A stretch of 54,658 nt of DNA from Candidatus Saccharibacteria bacterium UBA5145 (GCA_002413865.1 DHXX01000007.1:8449-63106); one strand, 5' to 3'. Numbered from the stretch's first letter, positions 1 through 8,605 are shown. Notes: generated from the sequence alone by a model not told the origin. Program-made: numbers and translations.

Positions 1-28
1 TAGTTGGATAGTTGGATAGTTGGAAGGT
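1..28. repeat. short tandem repeat at window edge
   Basis: The window opens with about 2.4 copies of the 10-mer TAGTTGGATA. Similar TAGTTGG-type sequence forms the arms of the inverted repeat near 18.06 kb, so this may be the edge of a related repeat cut by the window boundary. Nothing else is recognisable before the first promoter. Confidence 0.5.
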
Positions 29-103
29 CTATGTCGTTTTGCTGCGCAAACGCAGATTGACTAAGCCTAGCACAATTTGACAAAGCATGTTATAATATGT
101 CGT

Positions 104-610
104 ATGGAAACAAGTAACTCAGCTTCAGGCTCGCATCAAATCCCCGAATATTGGCTACCGCGGGCCGAACGCGCGGTGGGCTATCTTCAGCAAACCGCCA
201 TGGAGATCGCCGATCACCTTTTCGGGCCGATTGACGGACCGGATTATGGTGAAGTTCTTGGTCGTTATCTTTTTAGCGTGATAGCAGTCGCCCAGGAGAA
301 AGAACAGCCACTTACTAAGAGCACCTTCGTCGAAATTTCTCGAGATGCCCTTGAGCTAGTACCAATTGACCAGCGCGAGCACGTTAGCCGCGTCCAGGCC
401 GATATAGCCAACCGGGGGCATGGAATCTGGATCACAACCTGGTCACGACTTAAAGAGACAAAACCACAAATTATCTGGGCCGGGCAAACTAAAGACCTTA
501 ACAAATCCAATGTACTAACGCCCGCTGAATACGAGTATCTTGACGTACTTGATGCACTAGCTGAAGGCTGGATGGTTTATCGCCGCCCGCAAAGCCGGGC
601 TAGTCTCTAG
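104..610 (+). CDS. hypothetical protein, 168 aa
   Basis: I do not recognise this soluble, mildly acidic protein. It has no signal peptide, membrane segment or clear motif. A longer reading from position 77 is possible. I prefer the ATG at 104 (METSNSASG) because a perfect TATAAT at 91-96 ends 7 nt upstream, matching the leaderless pattern of many genes here; the upstream extension would lie inside the promoter. The stop overlaps the end of the convergent DedA-family gene by a few bases, so the two genes share their 3' boundary with no room for a separate terminator. Confidence 0.7.
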   Translation: METSNSASGSHQIPEYWLPRAERAVGYLQQTAMEIADHLFGPIDGPDYGEVLGRYLFSVIAVAQEKEQPLTKSTFVEISRDALELVPIDQREHVSRVQADIANRGHGIWITTWSRLKETKPQIIWAGQTKDLNKSNVLTPAEYEYLDVLDALAEGWMVYRRPQSRASL

Positions 611-1215
611 CCGGAGTTGGCAGTGCGTTTTTTGAGGTGGGCTCGGGTGAGGTGGTAAAGCGTCGGCACGAGTGAGGCCAGCACGACGCTGCCAATGATT
701 AGTAAAATGTATTTGTCGACGCCGGGAATGCGGCTGCCGACATAGTAGCCGACCAGCGTGACGCTGACGGCCCAGGTGATATCACCAATTACGTTAAAGA
801 AGAGGAACTTGCGGTAGTCCATGCGGGCGACGCCGGCCAGGAGCGGCGTAAAGGTGCGGATGATGGGCAGGTAGTGGGAGACCAGCAGGGTTTTGGCGCC
901 GTGTTTTTCATAGAAAGCTTCGGCTTTCTCGATGTGATCTTTGCGGAAAATAATGCCGTCGTCTTTAGTGAAGACTTTACGACCGAGCTTGCGCCCAATC
1001 GAATAACCGGTGCTATCGCCGGCGATGGCAGCAGACGCGGCCACCAAGATAACAGCGGCCAGTGACAACTTACCTTGCTTGGCGTAGATGCCGGCGGCGA
1101 TGAGTAGCGTATCGCCGGGCAGAAAAAAACCGAGGAATAAGCCAACCTCGGCAAACAAGAAAATGGCGATTAAGGGGAGTCCGCCGGACTGAATAATATG
1201 GCTGACTTCAAACAT
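607..1215 (-). CDS. DedA family (SNARE-associated/VTT) membrane protein
   Basis: Polytopic inner-membrane protein of 202 aa, the usual DedA length. Members are linked to lipid-carrier (undecaprenyl phosphate or phospholipid) translocation and membrane homeostasis; the exact substrate of this copy is unknown. Visible signatures are the re-entrant FLPGDTLL motif near residue 31, a DxxGYxIGRKxGR stretch near residue 70, and the second re-entrant motif with conserved arginines, LPIIRTFTPLLAGVARM, near residues 115-131. A hydrophobic C-terminal helix (about 165-190) and a basic tail follow. The gene is monocistronic on the minus strand, divergent from the L25 gene and convergent with the preceding hypothetical gene. 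Confidence 0.9.
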   Translation of the reverse strand: MFEVSHIIQSGGLPLIAIFLFAEVGLFLGFFLPGDTLLIAAGIYAKQGKLSLAAVILVAASAAIAGDSTGYSIGRKLGRKVFTKDDGIIFRKDHIEKAEAFYEKHGAKTLLVSHYLPIIRTFTPLLAGVARMDYRKFLFFNVIGDITWAVSVTLVGYYVGSRIPGVDKYILLIIGSVVLASLVPTLYHLTRAHLKKRTANSG

Positions 1216-1264
1216 GTGGCTTAAGCTTAGCGGTTTATTAGGCGGGAGTCCAGCGCTAATCTGT

Positions 1265-1294
1265 TATAATAGAGAAACGAAAAAGGAGTTCTCT
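1265..1294 (+). promoter_or_regulatory. rplY -10 box and leader hairpin with the SD in its loop
   Basis: TATAAT lies at 1265-1270. Directly after it, AGAGAA (1271-1276) and TTCTCT (1289-1294) can pair, leaving the Shine-Dalgarno AAAAGGAG in the 12-nt loop. The start codon is at 1300. A similar short hairpin precedes the RRM gene at 34.67 kb. Confidence 0.55.
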
Positions 1295-1299
1295 AATTT

Positions 1300-1995
1300 A
1301 TGTCCCAAGATAGTATCAATTTGCAACTAGAAGCCCGCGCAGTTACCGGCAAGGCCGTCAAGCACTTACGTAAGGACGGTAAGCTACCAGCCGTCATCCA
1401 CGACCATGGCAAAGAGTCGGTCATCGTCCAGGGCGACGCCGTTGAAATGCTCAAAGCCTACAAGCTGGCCGGCAAGCACCACCCAATCGAACTCACGGCT
1501 GGTGCCAAGCACTATACCGCCATGATCAAGGTCGCCGAATTCGAGCCGCGCAAGAATTCATTGAATCACCTCGTCTTTAACGCCGTGTCGGCCAAGCAAA
1601 AGGTTCAAGCCGAAGTTCCGGTTCACCCCAAATACTCCGAAGGTAACGAACTCAGCCCAGCCGAACGAGCCGGCCTGATGGTTTTGAGTAATACCGACGC
1701 CGTCATGGTCGAAGCCTTGGCCAGTAAGCTGCCCGACGTTCTCTATTACGACGCCGAAAAGCTCGTCGAAGTGGGTGACCACGTAACGGTCGCCGATATC
1801 GTCGTTCCCGACGGCGTGGAGATCAAAACCGATGCCAGCCAAGGTATCGCCAGCGTCTTTGAACCAAGCGCCGTCGCCGCCGCCAACGATGCCGCCGGTG
1901 GTGATGTCGAAGAAGCCGAAGCCGCCGCTGTTCCAGCCGACCAGGGCACGGTCGAAGATACCGAGTCAACTGCCGCTGTCGAGACCGCCGCTTAA
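1300..1995 (+). CDS. rplY: 50S ribosomal protein L25/general stress protein Ctc
   Basis: Two-domain L25 (TL5/Ctc type), 231 aa, which binds 5S rRNA in the large subunit. The N-terminal beta-barrel (about residues 1-95) begins with the typical LxAxxRxxxGKxxxxxLRxxGxxPAVI pattern. The C-terminal TL5 domain (about 96-190) carries VPVHPKYSEGNELSPAE and the VGDHVTVADI segment. An acidic Ala/Glu-rich tail of about 40 residues follows, common in actinobacterial and CPR members. The start is set by an SD (AAGGAG) about 11 nt upstream. A strong terminator follows immediately, so the gene is monocistronic. Confidence 0.93.
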   Translation: MSQDSINLQLEARAVTGKAVKHLRKDGKLPAVIHDHGKESVIVQGDAVEMLKAYKLAGKHHPIELTAGAKHYTAMIKVAEFEPRKNSLNHLVFNAVSAKQKVQAEVPVHPKYSEGNELSPAERAGLMVLSNTDAVMVEALASKLPDVLYYDAEKLVEVGDHVTVADIVVPDGVEIKTDASQGIASVFEPSAVAAANDAAGGDVEEAEAAAVPADQGTVEDTESTAAVETAA

Positions 1996-2016
1996 ACTAA
2001 AACTTTCTAAAATTTA

Positions 2017-2052
2017 AAATGGGCCGGTGCTAATTACCGGCCCATTTTTATT
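2017..2052 (+). terminator. intrinsic terminator after rplY
   Basis: A 12-bp perfect stem (2017-2028 with 2035-2046, arms around GGGCCGGT/ACCGGCCC) is followed by a T-rich run. It sits 22 nt after the rplY stop. Confidence 0.9.
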
Positions 2053-2148
2053 TGACGCGAAGTTGCTAAATCGTACTTTCCATCCTATACTAAAGTGTTT
2101 GCGATTGAATGTTCAATTAAACCCAAGCGCAATCACCCTACAATTACT

Positions 2149-3828
2149 ATGGAACTTGGCCCACCCAAACCCTCGGCAGACGAATTTACTCCTTCGGACG
2201 ACAAGAAGGAGACCAAAAAGTCTAAAAAGCGAGACGCCGGTAAGCTAGGTGCGTTTGCCGTTGAGGCCAAACCGAGCCAGCCGACCAAAAAAGCGACTAG
2301 CCCGGAAGAACGCTTAGACACCAACGCTAAAACCGCTCGAGCCGAGCAGCAGCTCGCCAAAAACGAGCAATCACTGAGCGATAAAGCGCCCGAACTGAAT
2401 GGCGAAGCGCCCCTCGAACACTTGAGCGAGGTCGAATCCCGGGCGGCCAACCAGGAACTCGCCCGCAATCGCCGCGCCGAACTGGCCGGGGAGTTGGCCG
2501 ATGCCGCCGCTGCCAGCCCGGCCGCCGACCAAGCCGTCGCTGCCGAAGCTTTTTTGGCCAAAGCCGAGCTGACGGGCGACCCGGCCGCCGCCGCCGCCGA
2601 AATTTTGGCTGGACTTGAGATTGAGCCGGTCGGCGAATCGGACGATCTGAGTTTAGAAGCCGGTCTTGAAGCCGCCGAGACGGTCGACCAGCCACTCGCT
2701 GGCGCTGCTTTGGAACGGGTAATCGACCCGCATCAGACCGCGGAAGGCGACTTGCCGCTAAATTATTACGAAGCTGAAGCCGACAGCGCTACCGCGTCGG
2801 CCACTTTGGGCGGTCCAACGCCGCCACGCCGACCAACCTTCGGCGCTGGCCCGGTGCCGCCTTTTGGTGCTGCCCCGTACCCTAACTTTAACGCTCCGCG
2901 CGCCGCCACGGCCGGAGCTTTGACTAACCCGAATGCGATCTCGACTGAGGAGGCTTATTATTCCGAACGCCGCGTCCAGCTCAGGGGCTTGTTGGTCGGT
3001 GGCATTGTCGGATATTTGATTGGTCGCCGTCGCGGGCGAATCAAAACGGAAAAGCGCTTGCTGCCGGTCCAGAATAAGCTCGAAAAGGAAGTCCAGAGCT
3101 TGCAGGCTAATCTGCTCGAAAAAGAAATTGTTATTCGCCAAGCTAGCGCCGAAAAACGTCGAGCTGCCTTGAGCCCGGCCAGTGAACGGCTAATCACCAT
3201 CGCCGCCGAGCAGAAACGTTGGCAGGCGGCGGAATCTCAGCCGGCGGCGTTCAAACTGCCACCCGAACGGATTGGCCATGTCCTGATGACCGTCGAAAGA
3301 GGCCGCGCCGTTCCCGGGGCAAAGGTTGAATTGCCAGCCGGCGCCCAAAAACTTTCCATCGAAAAGCAAGTCGCGACGATGCCGCGCGCCGAATTGTTGG
3401 CTGTCAGCGAGAAGATTGCGGTCGAAGGCACCACCCTGCGCCAAATTTATGAGACGCACTTAGTCGGCGAGCGTGGTTTGCGCCGTTTGGTGATGGAGCA
3501 CCTGAGTGGTGGTGACGTGCCACGGGCCCTGCGCCGTGAACTCGTCGAACGCGAAATCGATTTTGAACGCGATCCAATTCTGCGTGATCGAGCCCGCGCC
3601 AGTCTGGCCGGGGCCGGCAAAAGTGCCCTGAATTCTCTCGTTCAACAGGCCGGTGCAATCGCTGTTATGCCGGATGACGTGCCGTTAGCCGCGGAGCAAG
3701 CGATCGTCCAACTGCCGGCCGCCTCCAGCCCACTAGCGCCCAGGCACCGTCTGGCCGGCATCGTGCTGGTCAGCACCATTGCCGTCTTGCTCGCATTTAT
3801 CGTCTTTCTGCTCGCGACCGGTCGTTAA
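2149..3828 (+). CDS. lineage-specific Ala-rich membrane/coiled-coil protein
   Basis: Unrecognised protein of about 559 aa. The N-terminal ~270 residues are hydrophilic, low-complexity and rich in Ala, Glu and Pro. A glycine-zipper membrane segment follows (LLVGGIVGYLIG, near residue 300) and then a strongly basic RRRGR stop-transfer. A charged coiled coil comes next (about 315-350), then a folded region, and a C-terminal membrane helix ends the protein (IVLVSTIAVLLAFIVFLL). This suggests a double-anchored envelope protein. Start choice is uncertain: ATG 2149 lies just after a TACAAT at 2139-2144, while the frame stays open to a GTG at 2095 with TATACT at 2086-2091. Confidence 0.75.
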   Translation: MELGPPKPSADEFTPSDDKKETKKSKKRDAGKLGAFAVEAKPSQPTKKATSPEERLDTNAKTARAEQQLAKNEQSLSDKAPELNGEAPLEHLSEVESRAANQELARNRRAELAGELADAAAASPAADQAVAAEAFLAKAELTGDPAAAAAEILAGLEIEPVGESDDLSLEAGLEAAETVDQPLAGAALERVIDPHQTAEGDLPLNYYEAEADSATASATLGGPTPPRRPTFGAGPVPPFGAAPYPNFNAPRAATAGALTNPNAISTEEAYYSERRVQLRGLLVGGIVGYLIGRRRGRIKTEKRLLPVQNKLEKEVQSLQANLLEKEIVIRQASAEKRRAALSPASERLITIAAEQKRWQAAESQPAAFKLPPERIGHVLMTVERGRAVPGAKVELPAGAQKLSIEKQVATMPRAELLAVSEKIAVEGTTLRQIYETHLVGERGLRRLVMEHLSGGDVPRALRRELVEREIDFERDPILRDRARASLAGAGKSALNSLVQQAGAIAVMPDDVPLAAEQAIVQLPAASSPLAPRHRLAGIVLVSTIAVLLAFIVFLLATGR

Positions 3829-3844
3829 CAGGTATAATAAAACG

Positions 3845-4741
3845 ATGCAGAAAATAATTCTCTATTATAAATTTGCGCCGATTAGTGACCCCGTGGCGGT
3901 TCGGTTATGGCAGCGGACGCTCTGCGAAAAGCTCGATCTAAAAGGCCGCATTATCGTATCGACGCAGGGTATTAACGGTACGCTGGGCGGCGACTTGGCG
4001 GATTTAAAAACTTACATCAAAGAGACTAAAACGCACGACGCTTTCAAGGGCACGGCCTTTAAGTGGAGCGACGGCGGACGGGCCGATTTCCCCAAATTAT
4101 CCGTCAAGGTGCGGGCCGAAATCGTTACTTTTGGCGCCGCCGACGAGGTCAAGGTCGACGAGACCGGCGTTGTCGGCGGGGGCAAGCACTTAAGCCCCGA
4201 AGCAGTCCATCAACTCGTGGCGGAGCGCGGTGACGACGTCGTCTTTTTCGACGGTCGCAATGCTTATGAAGCCGCCGTTGGCAAGTTCAAGGGGGCGGTT
4301 GTGCCGTCAGTGGCCCATACGCGCGACTTCGCCACGGAGCTGGCCGACCCCAAATACGATAGTCTCAAGGACAAGCCGGTTATCACCTACTGCACGGGCG
4401 GAATTCGTTGTGAAGTACTGAGCCTGCTCATGAAAAACCGTGGTTTTAAAGAGGTCTATCAGCTCGACGGCGGTATCGCTAAGTACGGTGAAGCCTACGC
4501 CGACGACGGTCTGTGGGAAGGATCACTCTACGTCTTCGATGGCCGGATGGGCCATAAATTCAGCGACAAGGCCAAGGATATCGGCCAGTGCGCGCATTGC
4601 GAAGCCACCACCAGCAACTACGAAAACTGTGCCAATAAAGTCTGTAATCGTTTAATGCTGGTGTGTGGCGAATGCGCTGATAAACGATATTGTCCTGGGT
4701 GCGCTGTCGCACAAAATTCGCTCCAAAAAAGCGTCCGCTAA
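3845..4741 (+). CDS. trhO: tRNA uridine(34) hydroxylase, rhodanese family (TrhO/YceA)
   Basis: Predicted to catalyse the oxygen-dependent hydroxylation of U34 in tRNAs towards 5-hydroxyuridine. The 298-aa protein has the family order: N-terminal acylphosphatase-like domain (residues 1-95, with GINGT near 42), rhodanese domain (about 115-215) with the catalytic Cys loop CTGGIRCE near residue 181, and a C-terminal Cys-rich zinc region (CAHC ... CGEC ... CPGC). The start at 3845 replaces a longer reading from 3779 because TATAAT at 3833-3838 ends 6 nt upstream of this ATG, giving a leaderless mRNA; the extension would overlap the upstream gene. No partner genes adjoin it. Confidence 0.93.
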   Translation: MQKIILYYKFAPISDPVAVRLWQRTLCEKLDLKGRIIVSTQGINGTLGGDLADLKTYIKETKTHDAFKGTAFKWSDGGRADFPKLSVKVRAEIVTFGAADEVKVDETGVVGGGKHLSPEAVHQLVAERGDDVVFFDGRNAYEAAVGKFKGAVVPSVAHTRDFATELADPKYDSLKDKPVITYCTGGIRCEVLSLLMKNRGFKEVYQLDGGIAKYGEAYADDGLWEGSLYVFDGRMGHKFSDKAKDIGQCAHCEATTSNYENCANKVCNRLMLVCGECADKRYCPGCAVAQNSLQKSVR

Positions 4742-4749
4742 TTTGTATA

Positions 4750-4777
4750 TATACATATTTGTGATAAAATATGTATA
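4750..4777 (+). promoter_or_regulatory. palindromic operator over a leaderless promoter
   Basis: TATACATAT (4750-4758) and ATATGTATA (4769-4777) form a perfect 9-bp inverted repeat. Its centre and right arm contain the -10 hexamer TAAAAT (4765-4770), and it ends on the A of the start codon. A protein bound here would block RNA polymerase, so autoregulation by the downstream product is a reasonable guess. Confidence 0.55.
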
Positions 4778-5094
4778 TGGATGTAGATCCTTCTAATCAC
4801 GAATCAGGCTTAGCGCAGGAGCGCGATACTATCGTTCAGGCCGCCGCAAAAATTGCGGCTGTGCTGGCGCAGGCTCCCTTCGAAGAGCGGCCCGAATTAG
4901 TCAAGGCTGTCGACGAAACCCTGATTGACGCCGGTGTCGCCGTCATCGACACTATTGGCGGTGACGAAAAAGAAAGACGTGGCAAGCACCAGAACGTCAC
5001 TCGCACCCAACTTAAGGCGATTATAGCGGCGCGCGAAGAGCGTTGGCGTCGAAAACAATCAGGCCGACCAACCAAACTTCGCGGTTATATGTAG
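4777..5094 (+). CDS. small basic-tailed hypothetical protein, possible regulator
   Basis: 105-aa protein without a recognised domain. The N-terminal two thirds are acidic and predicted helical; the C-terminal third is strongly basic (AAREERWRRKQSGRPTKLRG), consistent with nucleic-acid binding. The ATG at 4777 is chosen over the in-frame ATG at 4771 because TAAAAT (4765-4770) ends exactly 6 nt before it, the spacing seen at other leaderless genes. The symmetric site across the promoter makes a self-regulating DNA-binding protein plausible, but no helix-turn-helix can be named. A terminator follows at once. Confidence 0.7.
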   Translation: MDVDPSNHESGLAQERDTIVQAAAKIAAVLAQAPFEERPELVKAVDETLIDAGVAVIDTIGGDEKERRGKHQNVTRTQLKAIIAAREERWRRKQSGRPTKLRGYM

Positions 5095-5120
5095 ATCATT
5101 AGCTTTCTATTCGTTCAATC

Positions 5121-5153
5121 AAACTACTTTCTCCGCGAGATAGTAGTTTTTTT
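5121..5153 (+). terminator. intrinsic terminator
   Basis: AAACTACT (5121-5128) pairs with AGTAGTTT (5142-5149), followed by seven or more T residues. It ends transcription of the small gene before the envelope-operon promoter. Confidence 0.85.
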
Positions 5154-5188
5154 AATTTACGCTTTGACCTCTGTTGGGGAACTCATTA

Positions 5189-5239
5189 TATTGACATAAG
5201 CACAAAGGTATTGACAAATACTTATGTTTATACTATACT
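5189..5239 (+). promoter_or_regulatory. sigma70-type promoter of the envelope operon
   Basis: TTGACA (5211-5216), a 17-nt spacer and TATACT (5234-5239) form a near-consensus promoter. A second TTGACA lies at 5191-5196 inside the 13-mer TATTGACATAAGC, which recurs at 31906-31918 in the promoter of the peptidoglycan-binding protein. ACATAAG (5194-5200) and CTTATGT (5221-5227) are an inverted repeat flanking the -35 and could be an operator. Confidence 0.8.
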
Positions 5240-5479
5240 TCACCACAATCCAACAGTTGCTGCAAGAGCAAGCTGTATGATCAACGGGCTAGAATGGAGG
5301 GTTCGCGCCGGGTGATCATGCAACTTATTTGAATTCATTTCAAGTTCGACTGCATGATGGACAACTGCACATTCACGCTGCCTGGGTGGCCGCAACATAG
5401 TGCTCAGCTGTCTTAAATATTACGTAACACAATCAGCCTTGGCTGGTTGGGCGTGCCTATTTGGTACGAGGAGTGGGCT
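5240..5479 (+). ncRNA. 240-nt structured 5' leader of the envelope operon, class unknown
   Basis: The gap between the promoter and the first start codon is much longer than any other leader here. It contains ATGATCA (5277-5283)/TGATCAT (5312-5318), enclosed by GTTGC/GCAAC, and further self-complementary segments up to 5440. No riboswitch class I know fits, and there is no convincing uORF. It could be a regulatory leader or simply an untranslated region. Confidence 0.4.
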
Positions 5480-6442
5480 ATGGAAATAGCAAGTACAGAA
5501 CAACCTTCTAATTCCCCGATTCTCCGAGAACAATTTTTCGGGGCTGATGCCGAGCGCGGCTCAATGTCGGCAAAACTTGCCGTGTTTGCCGGTTCTTTGA
5601 TCGTGGCCGCGGGTGCCGTGCTTGGCGCCGGCGACTATGCTCACCACCACCCTTTAACTAAAACTGAAGTTGCCGTTTCGGCCGGCAAGGGGATGCTGAC
5701 CGCCGTTCGGTCGCTCGCTGTGCCCGAGGCTTGTTACGGTGTCTATCAAAACGACGTGACAGGCGCCAAAGCGACATTTGATTATTCATTTACCCCGTTT
5801 GGTTTGAAGATACCCACAACCTTAAGCGCCAGCTCAACCTTTAACGGCAATCTTACCAGTAAGGTTTGTAACCCCAGCATGGATCTGAGCCTTAGTTATA
5901 ATAAAGCCACCAATCGATACAAGCTGACGCTACCGGCCGGTTCGTTCCGTACCGATGTGTACCGTACCAACCCGACCGTCAATGCCTTTACGCCCGATAA
6001 CGGCGCCCTTATGGCCTTGACAAAAAACGCCGAGAACATCATTAATGCCCTGCCTGAACTACAGGCCCACACGACCGATGGTTTGATGGGGAAACTCGAT
6101 GGCTATGCCGAACTCGCCGCCGATCAAACGTCGACCGAAGCCTGTGGCCCCAAGGCTTGGGATCACCTCAAGCCACTCTACGAAAAAAGCCTAAAGGCTC
6201 AAATGGTCAACGAAGCCTATCGCTGGGCGCCCGACCTTAAACTCACCGAACAAGAGATTGACGTTGAAGTGACGGGAGAATTTCACCCGACTAACCAATA
6301 CGACAAGTTGCTCAAGGAAACCAAGCCACTGGCCGAAAAGAACGGCGTCAACTTTGTCCTGCCTGACCCTAGCAAATTAGTTTGCACGGACAGCCCCGGT
6401 CTGCAAAATGATCTTGATAAGCTAGCGGGGGCGACGAAATGA
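5480..6442 (+). CDS. envelope operon protein 1: single-span exported protein
   Basis: 320-aa protein of unknown family. After about 30 cytoplasmic residues there is one membrane helix (SAKLAVFAGSLIVAAGAVLG, about residues 30-49), then a long extracytoplasmic domain containing several cysteines that could form disulfides. The ATG at 5480 is chosen because GAGGAG sits about 7 nt upstream; a longer reading from 5447 would lack a ribosome site. The stop overlaps the next start (ATGA), so it is translationally coupled to gene 2. Its topology resembles that of gene 3, and the operon ends in a cell-wall hydrolase, so an accessory envelope role is likely. Confidence 0.75.
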   Translation: MEIASTEQPSNSPILREQFFGADAERGSMSAKLAVFAGSLIVAAGAVLGAGDYAHHHPLTKTEVAVSAGKGMLTAVRSLAVPEACYGVYQNDVTGAKATFDYSFTPFGLKIPTTLSASSTFNGNLTSKVCNPSMDLSLSYNKATNRYKLTLPAGSFRTDVYRTNPTVNAFTPDNGALMALTKNAENIINALPELQAHTTDGLMGKLDGYAELAADQTSTEACGPKAWDHLKPLYEKSLKAQMVNEAYRWAPDLKLTEQEIDVEVTGEFHPTNQYDKLLKETKPLAEKNGVNFVLPDPSKLVCTDSPGLQNDLDKLAGATK

Positions 6443-7251
6443 CCGAGCGCGCCTACGAACAGCCGTTAGCCGATGACATTTTCGGCAGTAGTGCACTAAC
6501 GTCAGAAGTTGGCTACAACGACGCGACTCAATCAATCGAGCCAGGTGTTCCATATCCAGAATATGCGCCCCAACCATTAGGTGGTGGCGAGCCCAAGCAA
6601 TTCGCAACAGTCGCAGGACATGAAGATAAGCCGATCTTTGTATATCCCGACGGTCGTAAGGTGGTTCGTGTTCCTCGAATAGCGTCTGGGAGTGCTCCTA
6701 TAAATGAGCTGCCCAGAGCTGTAGCCGAGACTTTTAATCCCGCACCAGTGGCGCCACTAAATTCCCTTAGCCTTAATTTGAGACAAGGCCCAGATGGTGG
6801 TCTTTCCGGAGACTTCGACGTTAAAGGTCAGTTTATGCATTTACTGGTAGGCTTGGCTGGAGCAACGGCAACCAACAATAAGTCAATTGCGCCAGCCCGT
6901 CAGCTAGAAAGTAGAATTACCCCAACCCAGCCTACGTCGCAGCGTGTCGTAACCCCAACGCCCTTCCGCCCAAATGAGGCGCCCAAGAGTGAAAATGATG
7001 ACGACTTGGCCAGTAGTGAAACGGCGACCATTGCCACCCACGGCCTCAGAAAAGTCGTCAAGGCCGTCCTTCGACCAAGGTTGGCCGGTGCTGTTTTGGC
7101 GCTATCCGTTGCCGTCGCCGGCGGAGCTTACCGCCTCGAAAGCGGTGAACTACCAATTCACGGCAACCCTATAGATATTATCCAGGCTGATTATAATCAA
7201 GTCATTCATCACCCTCTACAAACCATAGCGGCTCAATTCGAAAAGTTATAG
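6439..7251 (+). CDS. envelope operon protein 2: C-terminally anchored membrane protein
   Basis: 270 aa, no recognised domain. About 205 hydrophilic, proline-rich, presumably cytoplasmic residues precede one membrane helix (LAGAVLALSVAVAGGAYRL, about 210-228) and a short outside tail of ~40 residues. It starts within the stop of gene 1 (ATGA overlap) and ends 10 nt before gene 3, whose AGGAG overlaps the gap. The inverted proportions relative to genes 1 and 3 (long inside, short outside) suggest it could contact cytoplasmic protein 4, but this is a guess. Confidence 0.72.
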   Translation: MTERAYEQPLADDIFGSSALTSEVGYNDATQSIEPGVPYPEYAPQPLGGGEPKQFATVAGHEDKPIFVYPDGRKVVRVPRIASGSAPINELPRAVAETFNPAPVAPLNSLSLNLRQGPDGGLSGDFDVKGQFMHLLVGLAGATATNNKSIAPARQLESRITPTQPTSQRVVTPTPFRPNEAPKSENDDDLASSETATIATHGLRKVVKAVLRPRLAGAVLALSVAVAGGAYRLESGELPIHGNPIDIIQADYNQVIHHPLQTIAAQFEKL

Positions 7252-7261
7252 GAGCAGCGTA

Positions 7262-8605
7262 ATGTTTGAAGCCTATCAACACTTACTTCCAAAGGCACAA
7301 GCCCCAAGCCCCATGCCGGCACCAGACGAACAATTGGCCAGCCCGCCTCGCCAACCGCAAACGGTCCAGGCTTATCCGAGTGAAGGTGACTTTGATGAGA
7401 TTCCGCTCGAAGAATTTGGCGCCTATCTTGCCGCTCGCGATCGGCGTACTGCCGAGCAGTCCGTGCCAGCTGCGGCGCCCAGAGCCCCGGAAGTACCCCA
7501 TGCCGATATGGCCGGTGTCGACGTCAACGGTTTACTAGGTATAATCGGTTTGTTTTTGGGCAATAATGGCGCTGATCCAGTCGCTCTACCAGAAAACGTT
7601 CAACCCGAAACTGCCCAACCTTTATTCGCCGACGACGTAGCGTTTCAATTTGCGGCCAAACGTCGCCTCAACATTAATCCTTTTGGGAGACTGAATGCCA
7701 AAACGACGGAGCTAATCGGCAATCAGTCGACTCGTCGCAAATTCGCGGCTTTTGGTGGCCTAGCCCTCGTCGCGGTTTTAGCCTTCAATGTCCAATCGCA
7801 CCGTGACCAGACCGAACCAAGCCAAGTACGGCTGGCCGCACCCGCTAGCCTCATCAATCAAGGCGCGGTCATAGCGAAGGTGGACCTGCAAAGTCAGGCG
7901 ACAGTCCGCATACCCGTCGCCGGTTTTTCAAAACCGTTGCTATTTAAGGAAAAGGGCCAGGCCGTCGAACCGGCCGCGACCCTGAATGACACGATCAGTA
8001 TCACGCTAGCCCCCCGCCTTGATAAAAAGGGTAATGCGCTGCCAATCGCTGTCGTCAAAAAAGGCGATACGCTTGAGGTTAACCGGTCAAATATCGACGT
8101 CATCGCGAACTTTGACAACTTTTTAGGCCTCAACATCGATTGCATTAAAGACGCGACGACCGTCAATCGCTATTGTGTCGCCGGTTCACCCGTCAAGCTG
8201 CAAGCCAGTGGCAACTTCAAGGCTGCCACCGCCAACCAATTGAACGACCTGCTTACGACGCAAGGTAAGAACTTCGATACTTACTACCGGGGCGTGGAAG
8301 CCCAGCTCGCGGTTGTCGGCCTAGCCAAGGCCGAGCAAGGCGCCTGCGGCAGCGAAATTTTTGGTCTGGCCGACCAGGTGATCAAATCCCTTTTGCAAAA
8401 GCAATCGGCCACAGCCAAGATAAACTTCACCCCAAACAGCCGCTACCCATCAATTAGCCAAGAGTACGCCAAGAGTTTTACCAGTTTGGTCGCAAATAAA
8501 GCATTTTCCATCGAGCGAGGCGATAGCCAAAACGCTATCCCAGACTCGCTGCAATTCACCTGCAAAGTAACCCCACCACCAATCACTAAAGGAGTAAAGA
8601 AATGA
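7262..8605 (+). CDS. envelope operon protein 3: single-span exported protein
   Basis: 447 aa, unrecognised. An acidic/proline-rich cytoplasmic N-terminus (about 160 residues) precedes a basic RRK and one membrane helix (FAAFGGLALVAVLAF, about 163-177). The ~270-residue outside domain has paired cysteines and alternating hydrophobic pattern suggestive of beta structure. It resembles gene 1 in topology and in its C-terminal half (both contain an ACGxx segment followed by helical charged sequence and a late Cys), so the two may be distant paralogues. An SD (AGGAG) lies about 8 nt before the ATG. The stop overlaps gene 4 by 4 nt. Confidence 0.75.
   Translation: MFEAYQHLLPKAQAPSPMPAPDEQLASPPRQPQTVQAYPSEGDFDEIPLEEFGAYLAARDRRTAEQSVPAAAPRAPEVPHADMAGVDVNGLLGIIGLFLGNNGADPVALPENVQPETAQPLFADDVAFQFAAKRRLNINPFGRLNAKTTELIGNQSTRRKFAAFGGLALVAVLAFNVQSHRDQTEPSQVRLAAPASLINQGAVIAKVDLQSQATVRIPVAGFSKPLLFKEKGQAVEPAATLNDTISITLAPRLDKKGNALPIAVVKKGDTLEVNRSNIDVIANFDNFLGLNIDCIKDATTVNRYCVAGSPVKLQASGNFKAATANQLNDLLTTQGKNFDTYYRGVEAQLAVVGLAKAEQGACGSEIFGLADQVIKSLLQKQSATAKINFTPNSRYPSISQEYAKSFTSLVANKAFSIERGDSQNAIPDSLQFTCKVTPPPITKGVKK

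Noticed and set aside
5240..5479. Known riboswitch (c-di-GMP, c-di-AMP, T-box, cobalamin) in the long leader
   Set aside because: None of the conserved core words of these classes could be found by eye.
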